From: Diploptera punctata
Lineage: Eukaryota; Arthropoda; Insecta; Blattodea; Blaberidae
DNA: 64,000 nt
NCBI GenBank assembly: GCA_030220185.1
Contig: JASPKZ010007430.1
Location: 124,001-188,000 of the forward strand
Reading direction: 5' to 3'
Positions 20,853-32,844 of this stretch are shown here, in pieces. The position numbers were made by a program, and so were the translations under genes. Under the pieces are notes generated by a model, which did no database searches, had not been told where the DNA came from, and worked only from the letters and a program-made list of their open reading frames with translations. Each line of letters begins with the position of its first letter. Positions within the stretch are counted from its first letter, which is position 1.

Positions 20853-21740
20853 AAGGGTGACATGTGAATTTCCTATATTTTTTCATAGGTGGTTCTTCTT
20901 TTTCAAGAGTACTTCTGTTTATAATTTTTTTTTATACTTTTCTATCCTTTTATGAACCATTTTTTCATCAAACCCGTTTTCTCTTGCTATTTTGATTATG
21001 TGTTTTTTCTCATGGCAAGAGAAAAAGGGTTTGATGAAAAAAATGGTAAATAAAAGGATAGAAAAGTATAAAAAACAAAAAATGATAAACAGAAGTACTC
21101 TTGAAAAAAATAGATCCACCTATGAAAAAATATAGGAAATTCACATATCACCCTTGGGTACATAATAAATTCCAAAAGATATTTGAGAAGTTTAATATTA
21201 AATTAGCACCGAAAAATAACTACAGTTTAAATAAACTAATAAAAACCAACAAAAATAAAAAAACTGATAAAAATAAAAAAGTCAGAAATATATCAAATTG
21301 AATGCATGGGTTGTGAAAAGATATAAATAGGAAAAACAAAAAGAAACCAAAAAATTAGAACCAAAGAACGCATAAGAAATGTTAAAAATGGGGAAATAGA
21401 AAAATCTGCAGTTGCTGCTCATGTTTGGTCTGAAAAACATAATATAAATTCAGACACTAAATTATTAAAACAGTTAGAAAATACAAAAGAGCTGATTATT
21501 TAGGAAAAAATTTATATTCAGAAGAACAAAAACAGAGTTATGAATTTTGATATACCAATGGAGCGTGACCTTGTTTGGAGGTTCTTTGGCCAACCAAAGG
21601 ATGGAGCTGACATCGACATCCAGGTTGTGCAACATAATGCAACATAAATAAAACCAGTCTGGACAAGCTGACGATAAAACAATTGTTTTGAAACATGTTC
21701 AAGAACAAATCAACATTAATATTGAGGTAAGATGATCAGA
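20853..21740 (+). mobile_element. PLE-B copy with inverted 5' segment
   Basis: Inverted arms at about 20855-21003 and 21010-21160 begin the element. The plus strand then carries GIY-YIG debris (KIQIGKTKRN-like, EKSAVAAHVWSE near 21400-21435) and DLVWRFF near 21570. A hammerhead-like motif and the terminus ATTGAGGTAAGATG end it. Several stops break the frame. Confidence 0.75.
21668..21699 (+). ncRNA. Hammerhead-like motif of PLE-B
   Basis: CTGACGA (21668-21674), stem II AAAACA/TGTTTT around a minimal loop, GAAAC (21690-21694), AT, GTTC. Stem I is not evident. Confidence 0.5.
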
Positions 21741-22028
21741 CCAAAAATAATATAATTAAAATGTATTGTATTTTTTTTTAATCTCAATATATCTTTTTCT
21801 ACATGATTTACACCCTATAGAATGTAATGTTGCTCCTGCATAGCTTTATACTCTCTATAACAGCATAAACACACTTACTACATACCAGATTCCAATTTTT
21901 TTTTGTCATAATAGGGAATTGTAAACAAAATTAGAGGTTGAACTATTATAGGAAATATTACTATGAGGTTTAATTAAAAAATTACAATAAAATTCTTTCC
22001 ACCTCATTTCATATTCTATCTTCTAATT

Positions 22029-22714
22029 ACAGCAAACTTCCGATTATCCGTGCATGTATTATCCGGTTTACGATTTATCCAGGCATGACTCCTTTTTACT
22101 GTATTTTTTAAAAATACTGTATTTTGTATTGTTATGAAAAAATTCTTTATTTTTAAACATGCTACTATGAACTGCGCTTAGAAACTTGCACAATAGAGTA
22201 ACCTTCACTCACAACCCTCTCCCCTGATGCATTTAACGGTACCAACCAACATTCTGAGAATACAATACAATTTCGGAAATTTCTATTGTGGAGTCAGTCA
22301 AAGTTTGTTGTTACAGATTGAAACCATGGATATGATGTGGCAGTGGGTTTATCGCTGGTTACTAGTATGGTCATCGGTGGTTACTAGTGTGGATATCAGT
22401 GGTTACTAGTGTAATTGTCGTTGGTTATGGCAGCCATTTTGAATAACTCGTAACCAGAGTTGTCATGATCCGGAGATCACTTTTTTTTTCATATTTCCAA
22501 GTAAAATAAAGTAATGATAATTACGACTCTCACCTAAATACATTTAATATAACATTTTATGAATATTTGTTGCATTTAAGTAGTGTTAAAGTGGGTAAAT
22601 ACATTTTAGATCAACTTCCACAGCGCCGAATAACTTAATTGGGTTATCCGTGTTTTTCGATTTTCCATGCATATCTCAGTCCCAATTAACACAGATAATT
22701 GGGAGTTTGCTGTA
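22029..22714. mobile_element. Pogo/Tigger-style MITE
   Basis: Terminal inverted repeats of about 24 bp (CAGCAAACTTCCGATTATCC at left, its imperfect mirror ending GGGAGTTTGCTG at right) lie within a TA duplication. The CGATTATCCG core is typical of pogo-group transposons. No transposase is present. Confidence 0.75.
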
Positions 22715-22752
22715 GACTGGTTTCTTAACCTTAGTGGTTACATCTTCAGTAG
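22712..22752 (-). ncRNA. Hammerhead ribozyme motif next to MITE junction
   Basis: On the minus strand: CTGAAGA (22743-22749), stem II TAACC/GGTTA, GAAAC (22720-22724), CA, GTC (22715-22717), then TA. The MITE begins two bases past the predicted cleavage position. The mirror copy near 22828-22870 keeps CTGAAGA and a 6-bp stem II but not GAAAC. Confidence 0.55.
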
Positions 22753-23029
22753 TTACACAACAGATATTCTGTCATCCAGGGTCACCAACATATGGAATAA
22801 GAAGCAGTGTTCCTAGATGACAGAATATCGGTCGTGTAACTACTGAAGATGTAACCACTAAGGTTACGACCGATGTTCTGTCATCCAGGGTCATCAACAT
22901 GTGAAGTAAGAAGCAGTGCTCCTGGATAACTCTTCTTCTTCCCCCCCCCCCCAGCCGAATTAAATGGTTTCGTTGCTTGTAGATAATGTCAAAAGAATAC
23001 TGCAAAAATGAAAAAGAAGATAAAAAAAC

Positions 23030-24660
23030 AATAACTATATTCAGATAATGAAAAAGGAGAGAATTTCAAACAGATAAGATTACATTTGATGAACTTCAAG
23101 AATCCTTAAAAGAAACCAAAAATAGAAAAGCAGCTGGTCCTGAACAGATAAATATGGAGCTTTTAAAATATGGCAGAACATTTTTGCATTGGAGAATATT
23201 GCATTTATATAATGAATGTTGGGCAAACTATAGAATACCAGAAAGTTGGAATATAACTGAAGTCATATCGTAGTTTAAAAAAGGAGATAGAAGAGAATGT
23301 AAAAATCATAGAAGAATTAGCCTACTTAAATCAATTTATAAAATCTATGCAAGGGTTATAAATAAAATACTTAAAATAATAGCAGAAGTAATACTAGAAG
23401 AACAACAAAGTGGTTTTAGAATGGGACGATCAACAACAAATGGATAATGTATTATATTTGAAGAGAAAAATTTTTGCCTAACCGAGACTCGAACCTAGGA
23501 TCTTTGGCTTTCCAGGCCAAATGTTCTACCAATGAGCTACCAAGGCAAGTTGCGATCCAGATGCAAATTTTTCTCCTATATGCATTGATAATTTAATCAT
23601 ATTACAGCAAATATTTGAAAAAAGGAGAGAACATAACCTATAGATGCATGTTGCTTTTATTGATTTTGAAGTGTTTTCGATCGTGTTGACAGAGATAAGT
23701 TATGGAAAATTATGGAAATACATGGCTACCCCACAAAATTAATTTATGTGATAAAAAGTTTGTATGTAAAATCTCAAGTTATAATAAATATAGGCACATT
23801 AAAGACCAAAGCTATTTTAATAAATAGAGGTGTAAGACAAGGATGCAGTTTATCACCTACTCGTTTTAATTTATATATTAATGACATCCAAAATTGGAAA
23901 AGAAATGTTAACATATGTATAAGAATCCATTTTAAAAAATTAAACGTTTTAATGTATGCTGATGATGGGGTTATTATTCAAGAAAATTAAAATAATTTGT
24001 AGTACTCTTTACATCAATTAAATCAGTTATGCCAAGAATATAATTTATAAAGTATCAAAAGAAAAAACAAAAATAATGGCATTTTGGGGAAATGAACATA
24101 TAAGATCAAAAATCATAATAGACAATAAACCTCTGGAACAAGTAACAATTTTAATTATTTGGGTTGTAATTTTACTATCGACACAAAAACTGGATAAAGA
24201 GACATACATTTGAAACTGTCGGAAATTTCAAATGATATATGGAACTATACAAAAAAGCATTAAAGAACAAAACACGAAGAGATACTAGATTGTAGTTTTA
24301 TAAAACATTGGCAGTTCCTGCATTACTTTATGGGAGTGAAACTTGAGTAATGACCAAAAAATTACAAAGTAGAATACAAAGCGTAGAAATGAACTTCCTT
24401 AGAAGAACAAAAGGCTGCACAAGATTGGATCGGATAAAGAATGAAGATATAAGAACATAGTTAAATATATATCAACTGAATGATAAAATCATAGAATATA
24501 GAGATAAATAGTTTAGACATGTAGACAGAATGAATGTAATAAGATTACAAGCCATGAGGTTCAAGAAATGTAGGAAGGCCAGTGAAAAGATGGACAGAAC
24601 AACTGTGAGGTGGAACAGGCAATTTGCCTAGCCCATGAAGTGAAGAAGAAGAAGATAATG
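23030..24660 (+). pseudogene. LINE ORF2, reverse-transcriptase region, degenerate
   Basis: Fragments in order are NRKAAGPEQINMELLKYG, an RISLLKSIYKIYARVI block, EEQQSGFRMGRST, then (after a SINE insertion) VFDRVDRDKLW. They are followed by GVRQGCSLSP with FNLYIND, and MYADDGVIIQ, the catalytic box at about 23950. The 3' part ends with RTKGCTRLDRIKNEDIRT and a (GAA)n tail near 24650. Many stops and shifts show an old copy. The 23712-23990 stretch is the longest intact piece. The clade is not resolved; it differs from the Jockey copy at 51-56 kb. Confidence 0.8.
23454..23600 (-). mobile_element. SINE-F inserted in the LINE
   Basis: The minus-strand tRNA-like head (23478-23548) has A box TAGCTCATTGGTAGAAC, a 5-bp anticodon stem with loop CTGGAAA and B box GGTTCGAGTCTC. 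The tail TTTTTCTCTTCAAATATAAT lies on the low-coordinate side. It interrupts the LINE RT frame. Confidence 0.75.
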
Positions 24661-25140
24661 TCCTGATTTTTTTGTTTCTCCAGTAGGCAACCCTACAGCA
24701 GATTAAACTCTGTCTCTCTATACAAGATATCACTTTATTTATAAGTCTGAATACTATCCATTTCTGCAGTTTTGCTACACTATCATTACACTCAAAAGCA
24801 AATTGTCGTGTCATTTTTAAACAGGCTAAAAACATTTCTGTGAAGTGGAAGCAGCATTCAGACAACTGGATTGAACACCTGTTTTCCTTTCAGTTCTGCA
24901 AAATTCTTGGAAAAAAGTTTTACAAACCTAAAACAAAGATGTCATTATCCACTGAGGATTATTAAGTATTTGACTACTGGTAATAAATCATACTGCAGAA
25001 ATGCTCAATGCAGGTTGTCATAAAATAGACTATATATTTATTTTAACTTTTAAAATAAAAATTCAACTGAAATTGATATTCTACTTTCATCGGGGGCGCA
25101 ATTTCCTATATGTTACGTCCGAATTCAGGATATATCAAAA
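24661..25140. other. Intron sequence, nothing recognised
   Basis: The short minus-strand frame at 24545-24865 overlaps the LINE tail and shows no domain. Confidence 0.35.
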
Positions 25141-25615
25141 CTTCATAAATTAATTAGGGGAAATAACATTATGAGGTTTTTTAATTTATGTTGAGTTGTT
25201 TTTGACTCACCTCATACTTCTTAACTCCCTTGCAGACCCGGGTTTATTCACTGCATTTGTGACATTCTCAATGCTGTATCACGTTCACAACTGACGTCCA
25301 ACGGCCTCCTCTCCTGCAGACTGATCTCTGCGCCGTTAATAATTAATAAAAACTGAGTCGTAAAATTGAAAAAGAAGTTAAACTTTTAAAACACTTGGAA
25401 AAATCCTTTGATTTGATAGTTTAGGAAAAGATATACATTCAGAATAACAAATAGAGATCCATGAATTTTGAAATTCCCAGCGAACAAGTTTATATCTCAA
25501 AAGTTCATCAAATCAACACCAGATGGCAACAGCTTTGGTCATGGCTGAGGATAGGAAGGATGCCTCCAGAAACCGCAGTTCTGTTCTTGAAGGACACAAA
25601 ATATGAGGTGATATA
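25140..25615. mobile_element. Palindromic-type element, arms diverged
   Basis: The leader GGAAATAACATTATGAGGTT is at 25159-25178 and the border CACCTCATACTTCTTAACTC at 25208. The minus strand near 25230-25290 keeps ATAAAC, CCGG and GTC in hammerhead order but a mutated core. The right side ends AATATGAGGTGATATAGGAC. Confidence 0.55.
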
Positions 25616-25746
25616 GGACTCAGTTTTTATTAATTATTAATATCAAAACTTGTTAAATTAGGTTTTTACTGTACTCTTGCAACTTACTTTAAGTGAGATT
25701 CAATTTCTCACAAATATGGCAGATAATACTAAAACATAGCTATTAC

Positions 25747-25951
25747 CTCTTATTTTCCGCTGTCTAAGACGATGAATAAGAAAGAAAAGAAGGGATAGAG
25801 ATAAAATTGCAGTCACAGCACTTGCAATGAGCCTCAATCCTAAATCAGTGTTACTATCTGGACCAATTCCATCGGACGATGTTTTTGGTAAGGTGTCATC
25901 TAGGCAAATGAATTCACAGCAAGAGTTGCCCACACGGAATGATTTGCAATC
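25747..25951 (-). CDS. DGCR2: DGCR2/IDD-like membrane protein, VWC end and transmembrane exon
   Basis: The exon follows TTTCACAG and starts DCKSFRVGNSCCEF, the closing cysteine cluster of a von Willebrand C domain. After a short Ser/Thr/Asp-rich stalk comes one hydrophobic helix (about residues 33-56, LRLIASAVTAILSLSLLFFL). A basic RLRQRK stop-transfer segment ends the exon. It is 205 bp and enters in phase 0. It leaves in phase 1 at GAG then GTAATA, matching the acceptor at 17977. The orientation fits a type I membrane protein with its PPxY tail in the cytosol. Confidence 0.85.
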
Positions 25952-26086
25952 CTGTGAAATATAAGTAATGAATTAATTATCTATACAAAATCAGTGAAAT
26001 ACAAAATATGAATTTATCATGATTCTTCATATATTACATTTTAAAACATCCAACACATTCTGAAGTTGTAAATATCAACACTTTAA

Positions 26087-28698
26087 CCCTTCGTGGGCAA
26101 AAACCCATATATGGTCAGCCTATCTATTCCCTCGTGGGTGGAAACCCATGGGTAGCAAAAATACATCCTACTTTGCCGTCAGTTCTGGTCCACATAGTTC
26201 CACATATTTTTCAAGAGATGCCAGGAGAATGTTTTTTCTACCATTCTGAGTGGGGAATTCCATTTTTAATTCAGTTAGAAATATTTTCTTGTGAGGTAAG
26301 CAGTGGAGTTCTTGGGTACCACGTCATTACATATTACGGTGGTTCATTAATAACATATTTATCCTGGTTTTTTTTTTCAGTAAAATGAGTTTCAGAATTG
26401 TAATTTAGTAACAGTAAAGGGGATTCTTACAAAATATCATCAAGTAGTGAAAGTGAATGCGAGAGTAACATAAGTGAAACCTCTGACAATTGTACACCTA
26501 GCTGGGTAGAGGTGAGTAATTTAGATCCTGGTCCAACTTCTAATATTCCAATATATAAAATTCAGCAGGGGCCAGTATTAACATCTCACTTTTATCAGGA
26601 TACCAATCCAGTGGAATATTTTCACTTTTTTTTTTGACAATGAAATTTTTGACATAATAACAAAGAAAACTTGCATTCAAGGGGAAACAAACAAACAAAA
26701 TTCAACACCCTTGATTAAAACAACTAGAATTGCATCATGGTCTCCCCCAAAACTTTCCAATATAAAAGTGTTTCTCGGCATGGTGATCAACATAGGGCTT
26801 CACCCCACCCTTGATATCAAGGACTACTTTTCCAGAAGTGGGTAGACAATTTTCCCTTTTTTTGGTAATGTTTTCCCAGGAGACGAATTTCTCCTCTTGT
26901 TTTGGATTCAACATTTTGCCCATGCTGAAGGTAACAAAAAGTTAGCTACAGAGGAATTGATATAGGGTGTTTTGGAAAAAATAAGGTCCAAGTATTCTCT
27001 CTTCTACTCACCAGGACCTTCCATACCTGCCAATGAAAGCACAATCAGCTTCAAGGATAGAGTGAAATTCAAAGTCTACAACCCAAATACCAAATAAACC
27101 AGCAAAATTTGGAATGAAAGTGTTTTCCCTCTCAGACAGTTCCAATGGATACCTGTATAATTTCCAGCCCTATATGGGAAAAACTCAATCAGAATCTGAT
27201 CTCCTCAAAATCACCCAAGTTGTCGAGGACCTGACCTCACGCCTCCTAACAGATCTTACAAATCCACCTCAGGTTTCCATATTTATACTGACAGAAATTA
27301 GCAGATGTATTATGGAAGATGAATATGGTCACAATAGGTACAGTCCTGAGCAATAGGAAAAATATACCAGATTCCCTAAAGTCAAATAAAATAAAAAAGA
27401 TAAAGAAGGGGAATGTAATTAGTTTTATAAAAGAAGAAAAACTAGCTCTCACATGGGGAGATAAAAGAACTGTATCTCTTCTGAGTACATATCATAAAGG
27501 GGACAAAAATGAAATGACAACAGTACCTTCAAAGTATCCTAATCAACCTGCAACAATGAAACCAAATTTAGTCCTGGACTACACCAAGCACATGGGTGGA
27601 GTTGATAGGACAGATAATTAGATTGCACAGCTCCAGTTTTGTAGACCACTCATAAATGGTATAGGATTTTTTTTTTTTTTTGGATCTTGGAGGTGTCTAT
27701 TGTAAATTCATATTTGTTGTACACCATTGAACCTAAATGGATACACAAAAAATACAGAAAAGCACTTGTCACATCTCTGATTTCTGAACTCATGAGTACC
27801 CGTAAAACCCCAGTAAGTCTGATAAGGGTCACACATCACAAGGTCAAACACTGCAAAGATTAGATGGCTTATCGCATTTCATGGGAAGAACTCCAAAAGG
27901 TTCTTGGGTAAATCCCTGTGTTGTATGCAGAACAAAAAGTGAGAAGAAAAAAAAATGTATTTATGTGAAACTTGTGTGTCAAAACGTGCTCTACATCCAG
28001 ATGTATGTTTCCAAATTTATCATACAGAAGAGAATTTTTAGGAACAAAACAAACTCTCCAATATCTCTTTACATTATTCATAGAAAAGTAAGAAACCATC
28101 AATAGACCCGTAACAGTTATGAAAAACTTTTTCTTATCTACATGCACTATTTACATTTTTTTTATTGCAGATGAGCCATGTAGGACTACGCAAAGTACTT
28201 AGAGGTGTTTCCTTTGAGCCCAAATTTCTTTCATTATTTTGCTATGAGCTTGTTTTCTATCATCTGTCCAAGTTGTTTCAGTTTTTTTCTTCGGTTTGTC
28301 CTCTTGGTCAACTTGCCACTTATTCACCTATTTACATTATTATTATTATTATTATTATTATTACTGGTATTATTTACTCATATTGCTATTATTATTATGA
28401 GTATTTTGTGAAGGAACTTTTCATACAATAACTTACTAATACAGAGTGATCAAAAGTTTACAGTTAAACAGGTCAGTGAGACTTATGCCATTTTTGCAGT
28501 GACATTATATACGTAAAATAATAAAACGTCGTTTTGAAGCACATCAGTGATGAATATCAATAAAAAGCAAGGTATATGTTGTTTTTATATGTAAATGCAC
28601 AATTTAAGTAGCATTTATTAACATTGTATGAAATTAATAATTTTCAAAATTTACCTTTTGTCCTTGGCCAAAAAAAAAAAATTGTCGCCCGAGAACAG
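26087..28698 (+). mobile_element. piggyBac element in the large intron
   Basis: TTAA lies at both ends (26083-26086 and 28699-28702). The termini CCCTTCGTGGGCAAAAA and (minus strand) CTGTTCTCGGGCGACAA are related inverted repeats. It contains one broken transposase gene. Confidence 0.8.
26400..28055 (+). pseudogene. piggyBac transposase, broken
   Basis: An acidic N-terminal part near 26440-26530 leads on. Then FGMKVFSLSDSSNGYLYNFQ (27100-27165) represents the second catalytic-region strand of the DDE fold. Next come an LSTYH stretch and KPNLVLDYTKHMGGVDRTDN near 27620, which contains the last catalytic aspartate. The cysteine-rich C-terminal domain shows CVVCRTKSEKKKK, YLCETC and a final CF(x)YHTEEN near 28040. 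At least five frameshifts and a stop after DN break the frame. A minus-strand block at 26735-26923 lies where the coding middle should be and may include an inverted segment. Confidence 0.75.
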
Positions 28699-28784
28699 TT
28701 AATACATTTTATTCTCAAAATTGATAAGAAATAACAATATGAAATATTTCATCAAAGAAATTTAAGTGGATATTATACACATCA

Positions 28785-29415
28785 CCTCATAGTTTACTCT
28801 CTTACCTGGAACATGTTTCAAAGGACATTTCCACCATGTTCAGCAAAAAACCAACTGTTGAGATGATCATGGTAAGTCTTCTATTTTTCTCTCTATCGTG
28901 GTGTAGAGACAAATGTCATAATCAAATCCTTCTCCCTGGGAACTTCAAACTTCATTATTTTGTCTCTATTTTTCTTCTCCCATACTGCGAAATCTATTGT
29001 TCTTTCCAGTTGCCTCAGCAAGTTTCACCTCTTCTCAAATTCTGTGATTTTTTTATCCATACATGAGCAGATACTTCCAATTTTTTATTTCTCCATATTT
29101 TATATTTCTAAGGTGATCCTTCAAATGGAGAAATTGGAAAATCAGCAGTAGCTCCACATATGTGTACAGAAAATCACAGTATTGAAGAGTGGTCAAAATT
29201 GCTGAAAAGATGTACATGAAATACATGGAGACAAAGAAATGAATTTTGAAATTCCTGGGAATAATTATTTCATTGTGAGGTTCATCTGTCCAACATTAAA
29301 GGGAGAGATTATACAAGACTTTCAATAGCATCTCAAAATTCAATTTTTCACTAAAAATGGAGGATATCTCCTATGAAACATGTTCTAGATGAGAGAGCAA
29401 ATATGAGTTGAGGTG
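28785..29415. mobile_element. Palindromic-type PLE-related element, diverged
   Basis: CACCTCATAG with TCTTACCTGGAACATGTTTC at the left is mirrored by GAAACATGTTCTAGATGAGA and GAGTTGAGGTG at the right. The interior carries NGEIGKSAVAPHM-like residues at 29120-29165, the PLE EKSAVAAH signature, and an EIPGNNYFIV(R)FI block. Confidence 0.6.
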
Positions 29416-29480
29416 TATAATATCCAATTCAATTTCATTAACTTTAATACAATTTTGTAAGAATATCTGTACAACTAAAT

Positions 29481-30539
29481 CATCGTTTCCCAACCTGTGG
29501 TTCACGAACCCCCAGGGGGTTCACAAAATATTTCAAGGGGTTTGCCAAAACTTTTCCGTAATGGCGGGTTTCAAGGTTTGCCTATTATTGTTTGCTTCAT
29601 TTCTGCAGCTTTGTCATAATAATAATGAAAATAACTGGATTTGCATTCCCTTTGAAGAGTCAACAACTTCAGAATTAACATTAAGCGTAAATGAAAAAGA
29701 GCAACTTCTCGAAATTTTCATTGATTTTCAGTTACAAAAAGGTTATAAATCTTTGTCATGAACTGGTTTTTGGTTAAAGTTTAAAGGAGTTCCCGTTGTT
29801 AGCAAAATAAAGCCATAACAGCTTTATTACCCTTTTCATCCACATATTTATGCAAAAAGATGTTTTCTTCATTTAAAAAATAAATACAAAAAACAGACTT
29901 TGTGCTGAAAGTCATTAAAGACTTTATTTATACCCAAGCCACCATATCTCCGGCTCTGAAGTTTAGGTTAAACAAAGGGTAAAGGGAGAATTTGCCCTCT
30001 ACTGCCAATAAGGATATGGTTGTATTGGGAGTAGATGTCTGCCACAACCAATCACTGCTCGATGCAGCTATAGTGTGCTAGTAAGGTTTGAAATTGCCGA
30101 GATGTTGTCAGCTGTATGTCTGCTAACCGCATACATAAAGCGGCCACTTCCACTGAATATCCATATCGGCAATACTGTCGTGAAAATGTCAAGGCCGGAG
30201 AATCAGTGGCTGCAGTATAACTTCTGTGGTACCTGATTTCAAAGCTCTTTGCCATGGAAAGCAGGTGCAACCTTCTCCCTGAATTCCAAGAAAGAGGTGA
30301 GTAATCACAATAAAAATTTGTATTTATTATTGCAACTAGGCCTATACAGTGTGTAACTTTTAAGCTGTAACTAGAATAACTTCAAGTTTTACCCTTAAGC
30401 GTTAATTTATGGTTATTAAACTTTTTGCTTGGAATTAAATTTTATGCATGTCTACAGTTTGTATATTTAAAAGTCAGTGGTTCACCAACTCAGATCGTTG
30501 TAGAAGGGGTTTGCAGTCAAAAAAGGTTGGGAACCGCTG
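29481..30539 (+). mobile_element. hAT element with 8-bp target duplication
   Basis: The ends CATCGTTTCCCAACCT and (minus strand) CAGCGGTTCCCAACCT form inverted repeats. Flanks AACTAAAT (29473-29480) and AACTAGAT (30540-30547) are an 8-bp duplication with one change, the hAT hallmark. Confidence 0.85.
29560..29960 (+). pseudogene. hAT transposase C-terminal fragment (ZBED5/FAM200-like)
   Basis: The frame shows WICIPFEESTTSELTLSVNE, KEQLLEIFIDFQLQ, then (after a stop) a FWLKFKGVPVVSK segment and KKQTLC. This order matches the C-terminal dimerisation region of hAT transposases related to ZBED5/FAM200. Stops and the loss of the N-terminal part make it inactive. Confidence 0.7.
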
Positions 30540-30547
30540 AACTAGAT

Positions 30548-30789
30548 CATAAAAGGGACATTTTATAAGTTTATTAAATTAGGCACTCATTTCATTCATG
30601 CCCTAAAACCAATAAAAAACATATAATTTTACTTATTAGTTGCATAGGACTAAAATAAGCTTTTAATATCGTCATGAAACGAGAAGTGTATGTCAGAAAA
30701 AATTATTGAAAATAATGGATATATGATTGAAACTGTCTCAAAAGTAATTTTTTATTGTTATGACCATGAAACATGAAATAAGATATCAT
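30548..30789. other. Intron sequence, nothing recognised
   Basis: AT-rich, no element seen. Confidence 0.3.
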
Positions 30790-31085
30790 GCCTTGAGCTA
30801 TGGAACTTGTACTGGTTTGGGTCCCAAGGGAAATAAATTTTCTCATGGAATTTTGGCCAATATGAAAACGGTGCCCACTCAAGCATCGTGAGGAATTTGG
30901 GTAGCTACAATAAGTAGCAGCTCCAGATTGAAAAAGCCAGCCACAACTGTTGTTGGACTTGACATTGCTGATCATATGTCACTCCACACTGGGTGGATGA
31001 TCATTCACCTCTGCGGTTAACACATGTAGATATGAGGCCTGCAGTCAGCTGGTAAGCCAAGGACCTTGCAGGCATGTCACACATG
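30790..31085 (+). mobile_element. SINE-A, 5'-truncated
   Basis: It matches SINE-A from the AACTTGTACTGGTTTGGGTC B-box region through the TTTTCTCATGGAATTTTGGC and GCATCGTGAGG blocks to CACATGTAGATATGAGGC. The tRNA A box is missing. Confidence 0.7.
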
Positions 31086-31159
31086 GAGTTGAGTTAGTGC
31101 TAATAAAGCCACATAAACTAAATAGTGTTTGATGCTTTTATTATGCATTTCATACATCT

Positions 31160-31262
31160 CAATGACGGATAAATTATATTTGAATAGAAAAATTATATGC
31201 TCAGACTGTCCTGAGTTCAAACCCCAGTCTGAGCATATAATTTTTCTCTTCGAATATAAATA
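31160..31262. repeat. SINE-F foldback remnant
   Basis: The arms ATGCTCAGACTG and CAGTCTGAGCAT, each extended by AAAAATTATA or its mirror and TATATTTGAATAG-like tails, surround GAGTTCAAACCC. It is a near-perfect hairpin. Confidence 0.7.
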
Positions 31263-31439
31263 TATGGTAACACATAGCAAACTGACATTCTATTTCCTTT
31301 TCAGTTATAAAGAAAATACAGGTCATTTAATCTGATTTTAACTGTGTTCAAATTTTAAAACAAGAAATGTAAAATTATAAATAAAACAAACAAAATTTCA
31401 GTATAATTTGGCTTGATATTTTCTTTTATTAACTAATTT

Positions 31440-31960
31440 CATAAAAGCACAAAGATTATGTTGGTTTGGTTATGTAAAGAAAAAATGTTTAAAAAATGTT
31501 CCAGTGAGAATCTTTAACAATTGGAGCCCAAGGCAGATCTAAAATTAAATGGGAGGATGATAAGAACTAGACAATGTAGTAAAATTTTCACACGGAAAAC
31601 ATTTAATAATGGCTATCGACACAAATACATGACCCGATCTATGATCTGACACTGTAGAAATGCAAGATGAATGGCAATGGAGGAATTCATCTTGGAAAAA
31701 CAACTCCACCTTATCAATGAAGACAGTGGAATTAAGACCTATAAGTTAAATAGATGTAGACAATCTATAGAGATCTATATAGAATAGTCTAGTTTTACAA
31801 TAAATATAGGCAAGATTGATATAAGACGGTCAATAAGAGTTATTTTGTAATAAACAATTATATATATTAAGATTAATTGGCATGTAGTATTACATAATGT
31901 AATGGAGCATGCATACAATAAAGATATGTAAAAAAAATGGGAGGATGATCTCTTATACTA
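31440..31960 (+). repeat. LINE 3' end fragment
   Basis: LCWFGYVKKKC-like and GGSKIKWEDD-like readings around 31460-31560, and a second GGGAGGATGA at 31938, resemble the 3' end of the LINE family seen at 63.6 kb. Frames are broken throughout. Confidence 0.45.
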
Positions 31961-31964
31961 CTAT

Positions 31965-32842
31965 ACTATAATGTTGAGCCTTGGCTCACCTTTGTTATTA
32001 GAAGTAATCATACTAGACCAATAATTAAGACAATCATGGTTCACGGAATCAGTCTGAGGCACGGTGTCGTGAGTTATATTATGGCCAGTCGTAACCTAAA
32101 TCAGAAAAATTACCCCTAAAAGCAATAAATTGAAACCTCAAAGGAGGTGTGTTGTTTGTACTAAACATGGGAGAAGAAAGACATCTGTTTATTGTTGCAA
32201 GGAATGTGATGTAGGTCTGTGTATTGAAGAGTGTTTCGAGCTGTATCACACAAAGCTAAGGTAATGTGATTTTTTATTTCTAAAATTAGTAGTACTAAAA
32301 TAAGAGAAAATTATTTTTGTGGTCTATGTAGTTGTAAATAACTGCTGTAGAATTTTTATACGAATACAAGCAATAATTCAGATTCTAAGTATAAACATTG
32401 CTAGTGCTTTGACACAAGATTGAGCTTGAGTTCACTCTTCTCAATATTCATTCTGATTTTGGTTATATCAGCTGCTTTTGTATATACAAGTTACAGATGA
32501 ATCAGCACTATGCCACACAATATATTTAGTGTCTCACAGAAAGAAACAGGTATGTCCAATGTGAGCAAATCAAATTATTTAGTAAAAATGTGTATCATGA
32601 GAGAGAAAATCAAATTTCAACAAATTTTTTAAATAGTTTATAAAGGCTACTGAACTCCATACGGTATGTATTAAATTTCGCATTCATTTCTGAGCTAACA
32701 AGTAAAAATTTCATTCAAATCCATCGATATTTAAAAAAGTTATGATCGTTTATATAAATCAGTGTTCTAGGAATACTAAAATGTTAAAATGGCCTCCGTC
32801 CATGCAGGAGGAAAGCAAGTAAAAGGGTGCGTCACTGACGGG
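31965..32842 (+). mobile_element. piggyBac fragment, 3' part
   Basis: It ends with a terminal repeat that on the minus strand reads CCCGTCAGTGACGCACCC next to TTAA (32843-32846). The 5' end is lost. It is inserted in a PLE-related element whose terminus continues at 32845-32912. Confidence 0.6.
32125..32272 (+). pseudogene. piggyBac C-terminal cysteine-rich domain
   Basis: The frame reads RRCVVCTKHGRRKTSVYCCK, then ECDVGLCIEECFELYHTKL and a stop. The C-x2-C ... C-x2-C ... C-x3-CF-x2-YHT pattern is the zinc-binding tail of piggyBac transposases. The catalytic part is absent. Confidence 0.75.
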
Positions 32843-32844
32843 TT

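Larger units (their letters stand above)
21945..22930. mobile_element. Palindromic hammerhead element split by a pogo-type MITE
   Basis: The leader TATAGGAAATATTACTATGA is at 21950-21969 and a CACCTCAT border follows at 22010. After the MITE, the arms continue at 22713-22760 and 22825-22875 as inverted copies. GTCATCCAGGGTCA appears twice near 22780 and 22880. Confidence 0.6.

Noticed and set aside
27869..28147. Minus-strand 92-codon frame at 28 kb
   Set aside because: Antisense to the cysteine-rich tail of the piggyBac transposase.
28330..28365. ATT-repeat open frames at 28.2-28.4 kb
   Set aside because: Low-complexity (TTA)n microsatellite inside the piggyBac element.
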